A stretch of DNA of 64,000 bases from assembly GCA_008360955.1 (NCBI GenBank), contig LUCM01000232.1:1-64000 (forward strand), written 5' to 3'. Source of the DNA: Fasciolopsis buskii. Lineage: Eukaryota > Platyhelminthes > Trematoda > Plagiorchiida > Fasciolidae. Position numbers and translations under genes: made by a program. The notes beneath the pieces were generated by a model. That model was not told the origin of the DNA. It saw nothing but the letters and a program-made list of their open reading frames with translations, and ran no database searches. Positions 13,001 through 25,900 of this stretch are shown here, piece after piece; position 1 is the stretch's first letter, and every line of letters begins with the position of its first letter.

Positions 13001-16000
13001 ATTTTGAATGTTAGGATAACAAGAGCCCTCCTTTTGAGAGTTCATTCTTCAAGAGTGTTTCGTAATTTGGTGAATTAGGCGTCATCTGATTAGCGTTGTT
13101 CCCAGAAGAGACATTAGTATTAGTTCAGGTTCTTGATCAAACAACAAAGACCAACGAAGATCTTCAGAATTATTTGTCAAAGTTTTCGAATTTCTCTGAA
13201 ACAGGATGCGAAAGATGCAGATACAGTTAAAAGCGGACAAAGATCTTGCGCTTGACCATCAGTTTCTCTGAAATATCGTTTGAATCAAACGAGGAAACTC
13301 TCAGAATTTCAGAGTTTAGGTTTGAAACTTTTACCATTAGCACTACATTTGGAAACCAAATCGGGATAAGTAGCTTCGTTTGAGGAGAATTACTTCAGTA
13401 AAAAAAATTATAGAAGGCAGATTTTGCCGAGAAAAGCTGTCGAGAAATAGGTTTGCATTTACCAACTGTAAAACGTAAACAAGCATGGCAACCGAAATAA
13501 GCCTTTTTTAACTGCTTATGTTTGAAAGTCAGGCTCGGATTGCAGTAGTTTTTTCAAGGGGTGATTGACGTTGATTTTAATTACTGTTTTCTTTTCCTTT
13601 ATGACCGGCAGTGCCTGATTAACATTTGAATGGTTGGGTTTCCAGTCCCTTGTATTTTACAACTCTCAAATGTGAGAAAACAGGCTTACTTGATCGAGGA
13701 TTGTTTACTTGCAAGCGAACCAGCGTTTTTTCGGAACTAAAATCGAGGAAATGAAATTACTTCATATTGAAACAAAGCCCGGTAAATGCGGTTACCGGAA
13801 TATACAACGAAAATTTGTCGTGTGAGCTCGCAGTCAATAGGATCCAAAAATGATTGCTAAATCCGATCAGTTATTCTTCTAGTCTTATCTCAACGAATCA
13901 GTCACAAAATAACGGACTTTGACCGATTCCGGATAATTTTGAGGTCAATTCCAACACAGTATTAGCTGAACTAAAGAAAGATAATGAGGGCTGCGGAGCC
14001 CCACGGGCATCAGTCCACTATCTCTAGGAAGTTTGCTGCGCATTGAACTGTCTTGACGATCTTTTCAACAGACATATCGCGTAGTAAATGAGAATTTTAT
14101 GCTCAATAAGAAAGCTGGTAAATTTTGTCCTGTAAAACGTGATGTGACGCTTATGACCGTTAAGTCACATACTGATTCTTGAGACAGTTACCGTTAATTT
14201 GCCTACCGCAGCCACTGCTGAACACTTGGTGCTCCAGCACACTTAGTAAATCCTGTTTTATTCTTCCTTAGCCAGGATGGTAAATCTTGCCATTTATACA
14301 TATAATTGTCAACTGTGAATAATTTTGCTTTGTTGACGCAAAGCAACTGTTGTTGTTGTTGGATATTGAAGGCCTACCGCCACCTGTTCATTTACTCTTG
14401 AGGAACTACTTCAGTAATGGAACGCAACATCTCCATCAGTAGTGATACTGCTGGTTTCTTTCCCATTTGTTATCAAGTACTCCAGAGCGTCATTTTGTCC
14501 CCTTCCTCTTATTTTCTACTCTTGACTTACCGAAGACTCTAACTAGGGGGGGATCAAGTGTGCGTTTCTAAATAAGTGTAATAATGGCTAATAGCTCGTT
14601 AGATCTAACTAATTCTCAAATGTTCATCGTCCAATAATCTCCCTCCTCAAGTCTGTCAATTCACCTAAATGTGATGACATTCTCTTTCCAATCGCTGAGA
14701 AGGTCGTCAATATTTCGTGTAAAGTAGTAGTTGAGATTTACTTATTGGCTACAAGGCAGGCTTTAAAGTAACATCCGTGAAGCAATTCTGTTACAAGATA
14801 TTTCTTTGGATCGACCACGGTTATCACATATTCTAAAAGGTACAGGGTCTGTGCTTTCATATTTCTCGCTTGAAGCATTTGAAGGTTCTCTAATATTTAT
14901 GGAGGCGATTCGTGTGATATTGTATGGTGCTTCTCACTCTTTCTTGTTTATCTGTCATTTTTCCTAGGCTCGGAATAGAGGACTTCACTGGTTTGCGTAA
15001 ATGTATCAGAGTATTATCAAGATCTGTTCGGCCTTAAACAGTTTTCTGACCAACACAAGACTTCTCTTATGTCTTGCCTTGTAGGCTCAGCTCATTCCGT
15101 GTATAATAATCTTACTTGGTGTGTTTTATCCATCCACTTGGTCCAGATTCACGTTACTTATCGAATGTCAGTTCCCCTTTATCTTCCATGGTACATTTTT
15201 AACCTTTAATCAATGAAAGATGATCTTAGAGAAGTCTAGTTTGCGTACCAGTTCGGCTTTGTATTTGCAAAAGTGCGGCTACATTGTCTTTTATGACACC
15301 TTCCGTTCCCCAACATACAAAATTGATAATATTTCTGAGGTCTTTGGTTAAAATACATCGCGCGGTAAAAAGAATCTGTTTTGAATTAAATTGAGTCCAT
15401 CTTAATCAAACAGTCAACATTGTGGTGCTTCAAGGAAAATTCCTTGGGTTTAGATCTTCCAACCGTCGGTCATTTCCTCATACCAGGAATTTCTAAATAA
15501 TGACATCCTTCTTAAAACTGGTGTGCTTAGTTGTATTAATGAGAAAAAGAAAAAACAAGTACAGAAAAAAGGTAAAGGGTAGATTTTGATTAACATCTAT
15601 CTTTCGGTTCCCTGCTTTTGTATTTTGAATTTTCTAATTTTGATATAGACATTTTCTGAAGTGTACATTGAGCCAGAATCAACGAGGTTTCCTGCTTCCC
15701 ACAGTAATATTGTACCCTGCATTATGCTCCGTCGCTTTCTCTTACAGGTGATCTCGTGCGACGACTTGGAAGAAACGCAGAGACCAATGAGCGGCACGTG
15801 TTTTCACGCGTCGCTTGATGTTCCCATTCTGCCCACTGGTGGTGAATTTAAAGTTGAAGTATCATTACCGCCAGAATCCGAATCTACAAAGAGCAACTCA
15901 GAGACCCAGCTATGTATCACATTTACCGTTTTGAAAAACATTCTGGATCAGTTTTTATCACGTGAGGAATTAGAAAGCACCGAGTAAGTTTCTCAGCGTT

Positions 16001-19000
16001 TTCACCCCGACAATCGATAAGCAAATGACATGGATTAATCTAAAAACGCTAGTTTCTGACCAAATTTGAAAATTTCCCCACATCAATTAATTTGCTGAAC
16101 TATTACGAAAGTATCAGAGCGAATACATTTCCACCTCAGCAAGTGCGCATAATGCCATCAATATTTTCCTTTGATGCATCTGTTATTTTAGTTTTCTTTG
16201 CGAATCATGGAGTGCCGTCTTGTGAACTTCATCCTCTAAAAACAAAAATCAAGGAGCTCATCTTGAGTTTCAGTTATGTTTTCAGTGACTTCTCATTTAT
16301 ATTCGTTTCAGGATTTTTAACAGCCTCAATGTCCCCCATCCTTCAAAGATACCGACTCTTTAAGATTTCCTGATCGTTTTACACTTTTCCGAACCTTATA
16401 ATCTGTTATCATCCGAATAGTCTGATTGCTTCTGACGAATTACTCTAAGTTTGAGTGAAGGTAATCAGACAATAAAACATTTGCTGATTCGTCGTTTTTT
16501 CATGAATTGAATGCAGTTGCACCCAATGATAGTATTCCCTTCACCACGATACTTTGGACCGGTCAACCAAGCTGAACATTGACCGAAAACACAATTAAGG
16601 ATACACTTGGAATTACGAACACCCTTTCGTACGCCTCGCCTACACAAGAAAAGGATTTTACATCGTGAACAGTTGTTTGTTTCTCTAAAGATTCATTTTA
16701 TACTCCTTGAAATTTGATGTGTTCTTATTCATGAGAAACTTCAGTCGGTCGTAGTAGTAGTAATTTCTCTGTGGGTAATTCTTTGCCATTGCTTTCACAT
16801 CCTTCAGCTGACTTTAAAGTTTTACTGAATTCGATTCCACTGGCTGAATCTCTTCCTTGTCCTCGATATCCTTTTAAACTCGTCCTACTCATCGACAAAT
16901 GCTTATACGTGCAAAACAACAAGCTTGTTTATCTCGTATACTGCATACTTTAGCCCCAAATATGTGCACTATCCATGAGACCCGCATTCAAGATTCCAGC
17001 TCTGACATTCGATCAATGTCCCATCTGCTCTGTCGTAAAATGTATTCTGCGCTTTTCAGAGAGTCCTGAGGCGATGGATTCTAGTCTTGTTACCACTGGT
17101 GTGACTCTCAATAAAATTGAGGCTCCACTGCTTAACTGGATCCCAGTCGACAGTCGGCCGTGAGCAGTGAGACTTAAAGCTTCGTGAGTAGTAATTGCTC
17201 GTCGTTCTAGTTAAAGCGTACGCATCTACAGATTGAAGCACAGATACAACCAAAAACACCTTTCGTCAAAAGCTGCACGACCTCTAACGATCAGAAAGCC
17301 GTAGTGGTATCGGTATCTTAGCAAGAGATATGAATTCCTGAGTAAGTTGGTTGTCTTCAGTCGAGGCGCATTTTGGTCTCTACATCTATCGTTCAGAAGA
17401 TGCTGATCAGTTTCTGGTCCTGTGCTTCGACCACTTTGGATCTCTTGCAAGTATAAAATTTCAAAACTCTGAATGCCATTACGATCTTCTTGATTCAACA
17501 CCGAATCTAAATTTAACACCGTCAACTATCAATGACAGAGCTGTTTGCAGGGTTTTCGGTCCAGCTGTAGTACTCTGGACTCCAATTTTCATGTGCTTCG
17601 GTGGAATTTTTAAAGGTGCGACTCGGTGTCGGTTAGGGTTCGGTACGCTGTTTGATCTGATCCGCCTATCCGTCTTCCGAAGCGTGTAGGCTGAAAAGCT
17701 AGGATCAATGCTATCTCATCAAGTCCAGTAATATAAAGAGTACCTGGCATTCTGTTGGCTTAGTGAGCTGTCATCTGGCCCGTCGTGTCGTGATACCATA
17801 AATTTCTGCTGCGTTTGTGGGCATTGACTCACGCCAGTTCGTTTCGTCTGTTGGCGAACATAATGAAGCAACTCGTAACGAGAAACGTGGTCAACTGACG
17901 TCTGCATAGGAATGGGGAGATCCAAATGGCCTTAATGAGTTTTGGAAGTGAAAAATGCTGTCGCTTTAGGAAATCTCCCCAAGCTATTCGTCTTATTAAA
18001 CTATTCGGTAGAAGAGCACAAAGTGTGAGTGAAACAATCTCCGAAGTCGACGGTTCGCTTATTCGCAGTCAACAATGGCGGTTCATAGGCTGGGAGCAGC
18101 ATTTCAAAGCACAAGTTAGCTGGGCTTCAGCGTTAGCCTCTCCCACAGCTATGTCGGCACACTTCTCAGCGTCTGTCTCAATAAATCCATCCTCTTTAGC
18201 GGAGACATGTAAGGAAGTCCGTACCCTAGGACTTCACAAAGCAAAAAGTCCCGATGGGATTCGTCCGGCTGTTTGATATGGTAGTGTTTCTTGCCAGAGG
18301 ACCTCAGATTTTGTTCTCGTAACGTGGTTTTCTGCGCGGGTTCTCTCCTCGCGGGGACAATGAACTGTTGTCCTCATCATTGTGATTGCAATAGCCACAA
18401 AGATGTTAGTTCAGGCCGAAAAGCTTCAACGTGTAAGCGTCTGTCATTGTGCGCAGGTTGTGCATCACGTATGCCAGTCAAACTCGGGAGGCGCAAGCTG
18501 GGTTTCACGCCGGTCTTGAATGTGTCTATCGTACGTGTATCCTCTGACGGGGCCGACGATCATTGCATTTCTGGGAATTTGAGTAGCCTTCGGTTTCACT
18601 AACAGATCTGCACTATGGGACTGCCTTTTGAGGATGGCGTATCTGAGACGTGTCGGGACTTAGAGAGTTATAATATCATACCTCAGGTCAAGATTGGGCC
18701 TACGGTCGGGTTTGCCGCCCATAGCCATCTCTAGTGGGATACGACAAGACTGTCATTTGTTCTCCATTTTTAGCTTTGCATAGAAGATATTACACTGAAT
18801 GACTATGATGTTAATAATGCAGCGTTGTTGGCTGATGTAGTTCGTCAACCTTTCAACTACTTACGGCATATGTATATTTCACATATATTATATATACATA
18901 TTATATATATATATATATCTGTATTTTGTAGACGCCACCACCGACGGCGATTGTAGATTTGGTTTTGTTGTAACATTGATTGGATCTGAAATGACAGGTT

Positions 19001-19846
19001 TCTGCTGCACGCTTTTCTTCAGTCCCTAGAGAACCATTTTTCCTGCATTGTTTTGGCAGCCTAGTCTACAGAGTCGATACTTTGCTTAGTTACTTAGTGG
19101 CTCTCAAGTTGTTTTAATTGACCTAATTACTGCTACCGATCACGCGGCACGAAAAGCCCATTCAATAGTCCTAAACACGATTGTCCGAGAAGGAGCTCTG
19201 ATTTAATTTCTGCGTGAGCGCAGTCTAACGCGTCTGCAGACAGGAGCTCTTCTATCCGAATTCTGCAGTTATTATCTTGATCTAGGATCGCCTGCACAGC
19301 CCCCTTCTTTGTCCTTTGCCATCAACATAGAATAGCCTTTTGTTAAATTAGTGTCTATCTCCCCAATTGCTGTGAACCATCAGCTTTTCAGTCTTTTTCA
19401 TGTTGGTTGTCAAGCTGTGATTCATTTTTTACTTCTCGGAGCTTCAACCAGCTTTATGTTTTCCGGGATTGAGTGAAGAACATGCTTCGGTTTCACAAGA
19501 CCTCGTAAGAGCACATCTTTACGCAAATTGTGTGGGTAATACACGGGTTACTGGGGGGTCTCACAATACTGAAGGACAAGTCTGTTCATGTAAGATGGCT
19601 TACCTCTCAGACATTTGCACATGAAGCCGCAATAAGCGAATTGAGTTACCTTTCCGAACAGTTGTGGCATAATTCCAAAGTATCATGGGTCATGGTTTGG
19701 GCAAGAATGTGTCACGGGTTTTTCCAAATGCAAACTACATTTCTGTTGGCGCTTCTGCTCCCAACTAGTCTGGCGTCTCATAAGAAATGATACTGTTATA
19801 TAAATTTTGACTGCAGTCACGGGATTTTGGGCTTTTCTTTGATTGT

Positions 19847-19909
<63 letters not shown>

Positions 19910-22900
19910 CACTACCACTTTTAGCATTATTCTTTGTTGGCTGATATTTCAGTGAAATCCCGTTTTCAAACCACGATTCCTTTGGATTTTCGGCTTTGGG
20001 TATTTTTGATTTTCCTGTCATCGACGAAATCCGGTTCTTAAACAAGTCCAACCCGTATCACGAGCATCCCGAAGAGCAAAACAGAGATTCCGGACTATCG
20101 AATGTGCTCCAGACATCGAGAAATGAAGAATCAACATCCTCAGCATCAAGTCCGATATACTCACATCCGTCAGCATGGATACCGAGACATAAGTCACCTG
20201 AGCAATTGAGCACTCGATTACCCGGCATCACCTCTTCGCCATCGGATTTAGCATTAGATGATGGCTTTTCGGGTTTAAATTGTTCTGCACTGGTTCCCTC
20301 TACTCATCCCAAATTAGAATTTTTTATGCACCACTCAATTGCATGTATCGGCGAGAATCAGACAGTGGACTGTCGGTTTTCCCAAATCCCAATCCAATTG
20401 GAATTATGGTTTTTACGCCCGATTCAGCTTGTTACACAGACGTCGCAATCATGTACAGAAGAGTGTAACAGTCTGGGTTGTTTCGATCGCCCTAAGTTGC
20501 TCAAGGTTAGTCCCGTTCGTGTATTTGAACCGTTTGCACTTGTTCCGTATTTCATAAAAACACCACTGAACAAGTGGTATTTACCCACCACGAGAAAACC
20601 ATGACGGAGGGCATAATAGAACTAGATATTGTGCTATTTTAAACCCATCCCATCCTTGCTCTCAATTTTTGCTCGGGGAATGCCGATGAAGCGATGATGT
20701 GCCTTCTAATAGGTTGCTTAGTTGCGTTCTATTTTATTTTATTTGCCAAATCTCTTCGGTCGTTTTTTTTTAGATCACACTCCTCTCAATAGCTCTAAAA
20801 TGTGTATTGGTTTAACATCATATGATTGACTTTCAAGGGTTTCTGTTGACTGAACTTGACGTTTCGATCACAAACATGTCATCAGTGGTCGAGGCGACAT
20901 CGCCAATTCGAGGTTGCAGTTTAGCGTTTGATTAAGTTCCCATTTTTGCTACCAATTTCGGACCATCGTGTTCCGGTCCCGGTTATCACCGCACAGCATC
21001 GTCTACTGAAGAACGAAATGAGCATGAAAACATTCGGCAAATACAAGCCAAAAAGCTAAGTCTCAAAAAATCAAACGATTGAAATACGAAAGCGGTACTA
21101 ACGGTGAAATGTAATCAGTTAACTGTCTGCTATCATCAACCACTTGGTAGGAGAATATATTAGCCCCGACGAGGGTTTCTCATGTGTTCAACGCGGACAA
21201 GTTCATTCCTCAGGGTTTTTGTATTTTTACCGTATCACACGGACCGGCTCAGTCTATCCACCTTCAGGTTACCGGTTACCTTGAAGAACACATGACAATT
21301 AGTCCGTTTATGGGTTTGCATCCCAAACATCATAATGTTAAAGTAATGCTTTCTTTGTGAATTATACTGTGATTTCTAGTACTGTAAGTCAGACATGAAC
21401 ATTGCTCAGCATGTCCCCCCTCTCATTCAAACAGGGCTGCGACGAACTGATGAATGAATGCCGAAAGTATTTACCCACCTTCTACAAGATTGTCTGAAAA
21501 ATGTATGGGATCACAAATGAAAATCCTGCAGTCCGTACTTAATCTTTTACGGATAGTCGGATAATCGCACCAAAATGGTTTAAAAATAATAGTTGTTAAT
21601 CAAACCTTTTATATAGGTAGCAGGATTTTATTTGATGTAAAAGTAAAGCCCAACCTAAGCAGAAAGTACATTTTAGTAGTAGGAGATTGAATGTTTTCAT
21701 GAAATAATTTACCATTTGATATCATCGCCCAGCTCACCATAAAGATACCATGGAAACACTGTACAGCTGTTTCATCCTTGTTAGGAATCATCAGCAGTGC
21801 ATATCCACCGCGCCCGAACTGGGACGCGAACCCGGGACGAACGATTTTGAGTCGAACGCCTTAGCCATTACGCTACCGGGCAGGCTCTGAACGGTTTGTT
21901 CAACTTCACCGCATGATGTTGCACCTATCCGTCACTGATTTGCACGGTTACTGTCCGCTAGCTCAGAGCGATCNNNNNNNNNNNNNNNNNNNNNNNNNNN
22001 NNNNNNNNNNNNNNNNNNNNNNNNNNNNNNNNNNNNNNNNNNNNNNNNNNNNNNNNNNNNNNNNNNNNNNNNNNNNNNNNNNNNNNNNNNNNNNNNNNNN
22101 NNNNNNNNNNNNNNNNNNNNNNNNNNNNNNNNNNNNNNNNNNNNNNNNNNNNNNNNNNNNNNNNNNNNNNNNNNNNNNNNNNNNNNNNNNNNNNNNNNNN
22201 NNNNNNNNNNNNNNNNNNNNNNNNNTCAGTAGGGGTCGATCTCTGTGAGCTAGGGGACAGTAAACATGTGAATCATTGACGAGTAGGTGCAACATAATCA
22301 TATGGTGAAGTTCAACAAACCGTTCAGAGCCTGTCCGGTAATGTAGTGGCTAAGGCGTTCGACTCAGAATCGTTCGTCCCGGGTTCGCGTCCCAGTTCGG
22401 GCGCGGTGGATATGCACTGCTGATGATTCCTAACAAGGATGAAACAGCTGTACAGTGCTTCCATGGTTTCTTTATGGTAAGTTGGGCGATGATATAAGCA
22501 GAAAGTATTTACTTTTCCGGACGCTTTCCTCGCAACATCGTGAATCATTTTTGAAACACTCTAGTTCTGTGGAACAGCGCCGCACAGAAGTTGCAAAACG
22601 CATCCCAAAAGCCCCCAGTTTTTGTTTTGGGTTTTCTGGGAATCTTTTCCGCCCAATTGACTCTTCAGTAAAAAACAGCGCCCATCAGTTAAAACATTTT
22701 TGGGTTTGAAATAGTGACCACATCATGATTCTATCACGAACGTATCCAAGTTCGAGCAAGATGAATTTCGGATGCTTATGTATGTTGTTCACCCGGGGCT
22801 AATATTTCTGTTTTACATTTGTAACCCAGTCGGTATGCGCTATTATAAATAAACTGAAAAGCGCAATGCCCCGCCCTCCAGTATAACAATCACATTCATT

Positions 22901-25900
22901 TGGGCTCTTATTCCCAACAATAAACCTTCCAACGTAGCGAACACTTGGTCGGTACTAGGGATGGTCGCTCTAAGGAGCAACATCGTAGCGATAGTGTGAA
23001 ATTCAAAGTGAAAAGCGTAACTCCATTCCAATAGCCGGGAAATAGGGAAACGCGATAAGGTATCGCAATTACCAGTGTCACATAACTATCAGGCTGTTCC
23101 ACGTCATTCGTAGCTCCACCGGTTCACTGTACACATTGGGTTTTCCGATATGAAGGAGGTCCTTAGACAAAACGGAACGGTACCCAACGGAACTGATTGC
23201 TACTTGAATAGCAAACATCGGACTCAGTAGGAGGTTTAATAAACCATTCTGGGTTTTTATTTGGTGTCAGGAAATTTGAAGCATTTGCGATGAAGGGATG
23301 ATTCGATAGAAACCTCCCATTCTTTCCTCTTCCAAGCTCCTTTGAAATCGCAACTTCAAGCAGTATTTCGAACTTTGATTTTGGTTCTCATTTGCCCGTC
23401 CAGGGCGAGTGGTAGTTGGTAAAATTAGACTGCGATCGGGAAAGGTGCAATTTTTCACGCTGCGCGGTGGTAATGGCTATCTCATGTATGGATGTGAACA
23501 GAAGCTGCAAAAGTAGGCTGAAGAATTCATTGTTTCGTGGCCGCTCACCTGTCCAGTTCATCTGTATTTCGTCGCCCGGCAATACAGACCAACATGAAAT
23601 AGACGTTGATTGTCTCGATTTGTCGGAAATCATCTCCGCCGGCCAGACAATAGAGAGCAGTGTCACTCGGTTTAGAAGGCATCACACTAGAGATCTTCTT
23701 TTTGCAAGCCCTACTGAGTTTGCTAAATGAGCGGTTTCATTGTATCTAGGACTCAGGGCTGGAAAACATTTATTCGACTCCGGATACTGAAAAGGGCGAC
23801 TAAACTGTCCAAACCACAGGGATCGCGGCCTCACGGAGATTGCGACTAAGCTTTCTGTGAGCCAATTTACTAGACTACTTTGTTGATGTTCGGGACGCGC
23901 ACGTACTATTCAGCATGGTTTTCTGCAAGGAGGAGCTTGTGCTAGTCAAAATTTATGCTACTTCAAATTCCAAATTCTACAAACCCGCCACAACGTGCCT
24001 CATCAACTTCCTTGCAACACACCTCCGTTGACAGACAGTCCTTGTGAAACGTACTGCAAAGTGATGGGAGGCCCGGGAAGTACGTTAGATTGTTGGAAAA
24101 ATACCATTTATAAGCAAGCTCGCGTGCGACGAAGAACCCATACAGTTTCATCTCTACTCCAGTGCTCGTCAAAACTGTCACTAGTACTATTCAACTACGC
24201 CAAGGATTAAATTTGTCGTCCTCTTCTGAAAAACCGTCAAATAATACAACAATAACCTTGAATTTAATGATAACATTGTTATTCTGAGAGATGATCCTGC
24301 TACTGTCCAGCCGGTTCTGGACCGGATTGCATGCAAGGCCATGGCTGTTGATCTGGAGATAATGAGCAACTCCAAAGCGAAGTTCATTACGATTTCGTTA
24401 GTTCCATCCCGTGCTGTTCACATCAACGACGAAGTTTAGGTGCAGATATACCCATTCATGCATCAGCTCAAGATTCATGTAGGTCGCGTCAGGAGATCAT
24501 CCCTGAAGCCTTGCAAAGAAATATACCTCCGCATGAAGCTGCCCAGTGACCAAGATACCATCCGGGAATCCTTGCATGTGTGTTAAGTCTGGCCAATAAG
24601 AGTAGATCATACAAAACAACTGAAAATTTTCGACCAAACTGGTTCGTCTACTCTGTGGCAAAGATCGAATTTCTTAAATGCGTCTCAAATACCGTCCTGC
24701 GTCAACACTGTATTAACTTTGAATGGCCTTCGTCGTTTCTCCAGAAATCATCACCTGCAGTGGTTCGGGCATGTCCTTCGCCTACTCCAAACGGAATTTA
24801 TGAAAAAAGCCCACCACGGATACATTTCTCTGTCTGGAGTTGTCGTCTCAGTGGCCAACTGGAAATATGAGTTATCATTGTTAGGGCGGATTTAGATCGC
24901 TTAGTCCTTCAGTCGGTTTTCGGAGTACGCAACTGGCGCAACAACTGGCTTTTGCGGCGCACAGACCTTCCCGAAGATCACAACCCATAGACAACTATGG
25001 CCAAAGGCACCCAGCAAGCCTACTTATCCTCTCTACGGAGCTTTTCTCACAAAAGCAAGAGGTGAGTGTAAGTGAAGTGGATATTGCGAAGGGTAATGCC
25101 AGCACAACAGCCATATTCTAAAAGCCATTGGCATCCAAAATATTGCATACGCCAAGACTCATCATTTACGGATACAGCCAGAAGCATGTCAAGTGTCTCC
25201 ATGCTCCGTTCCGGTTGCGGTATGAGAACCGGATGTCAAGGTCGGCCACAATAACGTCATGACATGCATAAGCGTACGCACACACACACGAGAGACCAAC
25301 TACGACATGATATGAGTTACAGGCACTTATATTTACACATCAGGTTATGTGAAGCTCTCACTCGCCATCCATATGAAATAAGAACTCATCCGTATAGTTT
25401 GGTCAGGTCACAACCACTATGTCCAAAACATCTCACACGCACCTTGTAAAATATTGTCGGTTCGTGGGAATGGCTTGTCTTCTTCACGCTCTCGGAATAC
25501 AACATACTTATTCGCCATTCACGTACCTCGATTGCACAGTCATTGCAAAAGGTAATTAGTAGCGAGATGGGACAGCATGCTCCTGTGCTGTCACAGGTTA
25601 AAAACTTCCACGCGCATACGCACAAAGATTTGCATGTCCATTTTCGATTTGATAGCCCGAAGGCCTCATTCTCATAGTCTGTCTGCCAACTTGTGTCTAT
25701 CACACTGAGTATGTTTGTGTTTAGTCTCACTCGACTTCCAGGTATTATCTTCGACGTGGTCATGGAAACCACGCCCTGGTCGATTTGGAATGGGAATGGA
25801 CCGCAAGATGGTGTCTTATGAATAAAAATGGACGGGGAAATAATCTTTTGAGTTTGAAAATTGCTGCTTTGCCCTAGGTTACACGATTTTGTAATGAATG

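Larger units (their letters stand above)
15985..19952 (+). other. Receptor kinase intron 4 (4.0 kb)
   Basis: It contains a sense-oriented RTE-type LINE relic (16960-18620), an AT microsatellite (18868-18920) and a (CTA)n tract ending about 30 nt before the exon 5 acceptor. The flanks 15985-16950 and 18930-19840 show nothing recognisable. Confidence 0.6.
21721..21973 (-). repeat. SINE-like repeat, left arm of inverted pair
   Basis: The reverse complement of this stretch matches 22226-22495 closely over its full length. The match ends abruptly after GGGCGATGATAT at the outer end and runs into the gap at the inner end. On the minus strand it reads leader, tRNA-like head (21885 to 21812), then a hammerhead ribozyme (21807 to 21751). 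It is interrupted by the assembly gap, so the full element length is unknown. Confidence 0.85.
22226..22495 (+). repeat. SINE-like repeat, right arm of inverted pair
   Basis: It is near-identical to the reverse complement of 21721-21973 and carries the same modules: about 100 nt leader, tRNA-like head (22329-22402), hammerhead (22407-22463), and a tail ending at GGGCGATGATAT. The arrangement of tRNA-type promoter followed by hammerhead matches the layout known for the Smα SINE family of schistosomes. Sequence identity to that family cannot be judged here. Confidence 0.85.

Noticed and set aside
19683..20051. 122-codon minus-strand frame with poly-serine
   Set aside because: The poly-Ser is the translated (CTA)n microsatellite read on the opposite strand; not a gene.
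21443..21470. CTGATGA...CCGAAAG near 21449
   Set aside because: No pairing for stem II or stem I; taken as coincidence.
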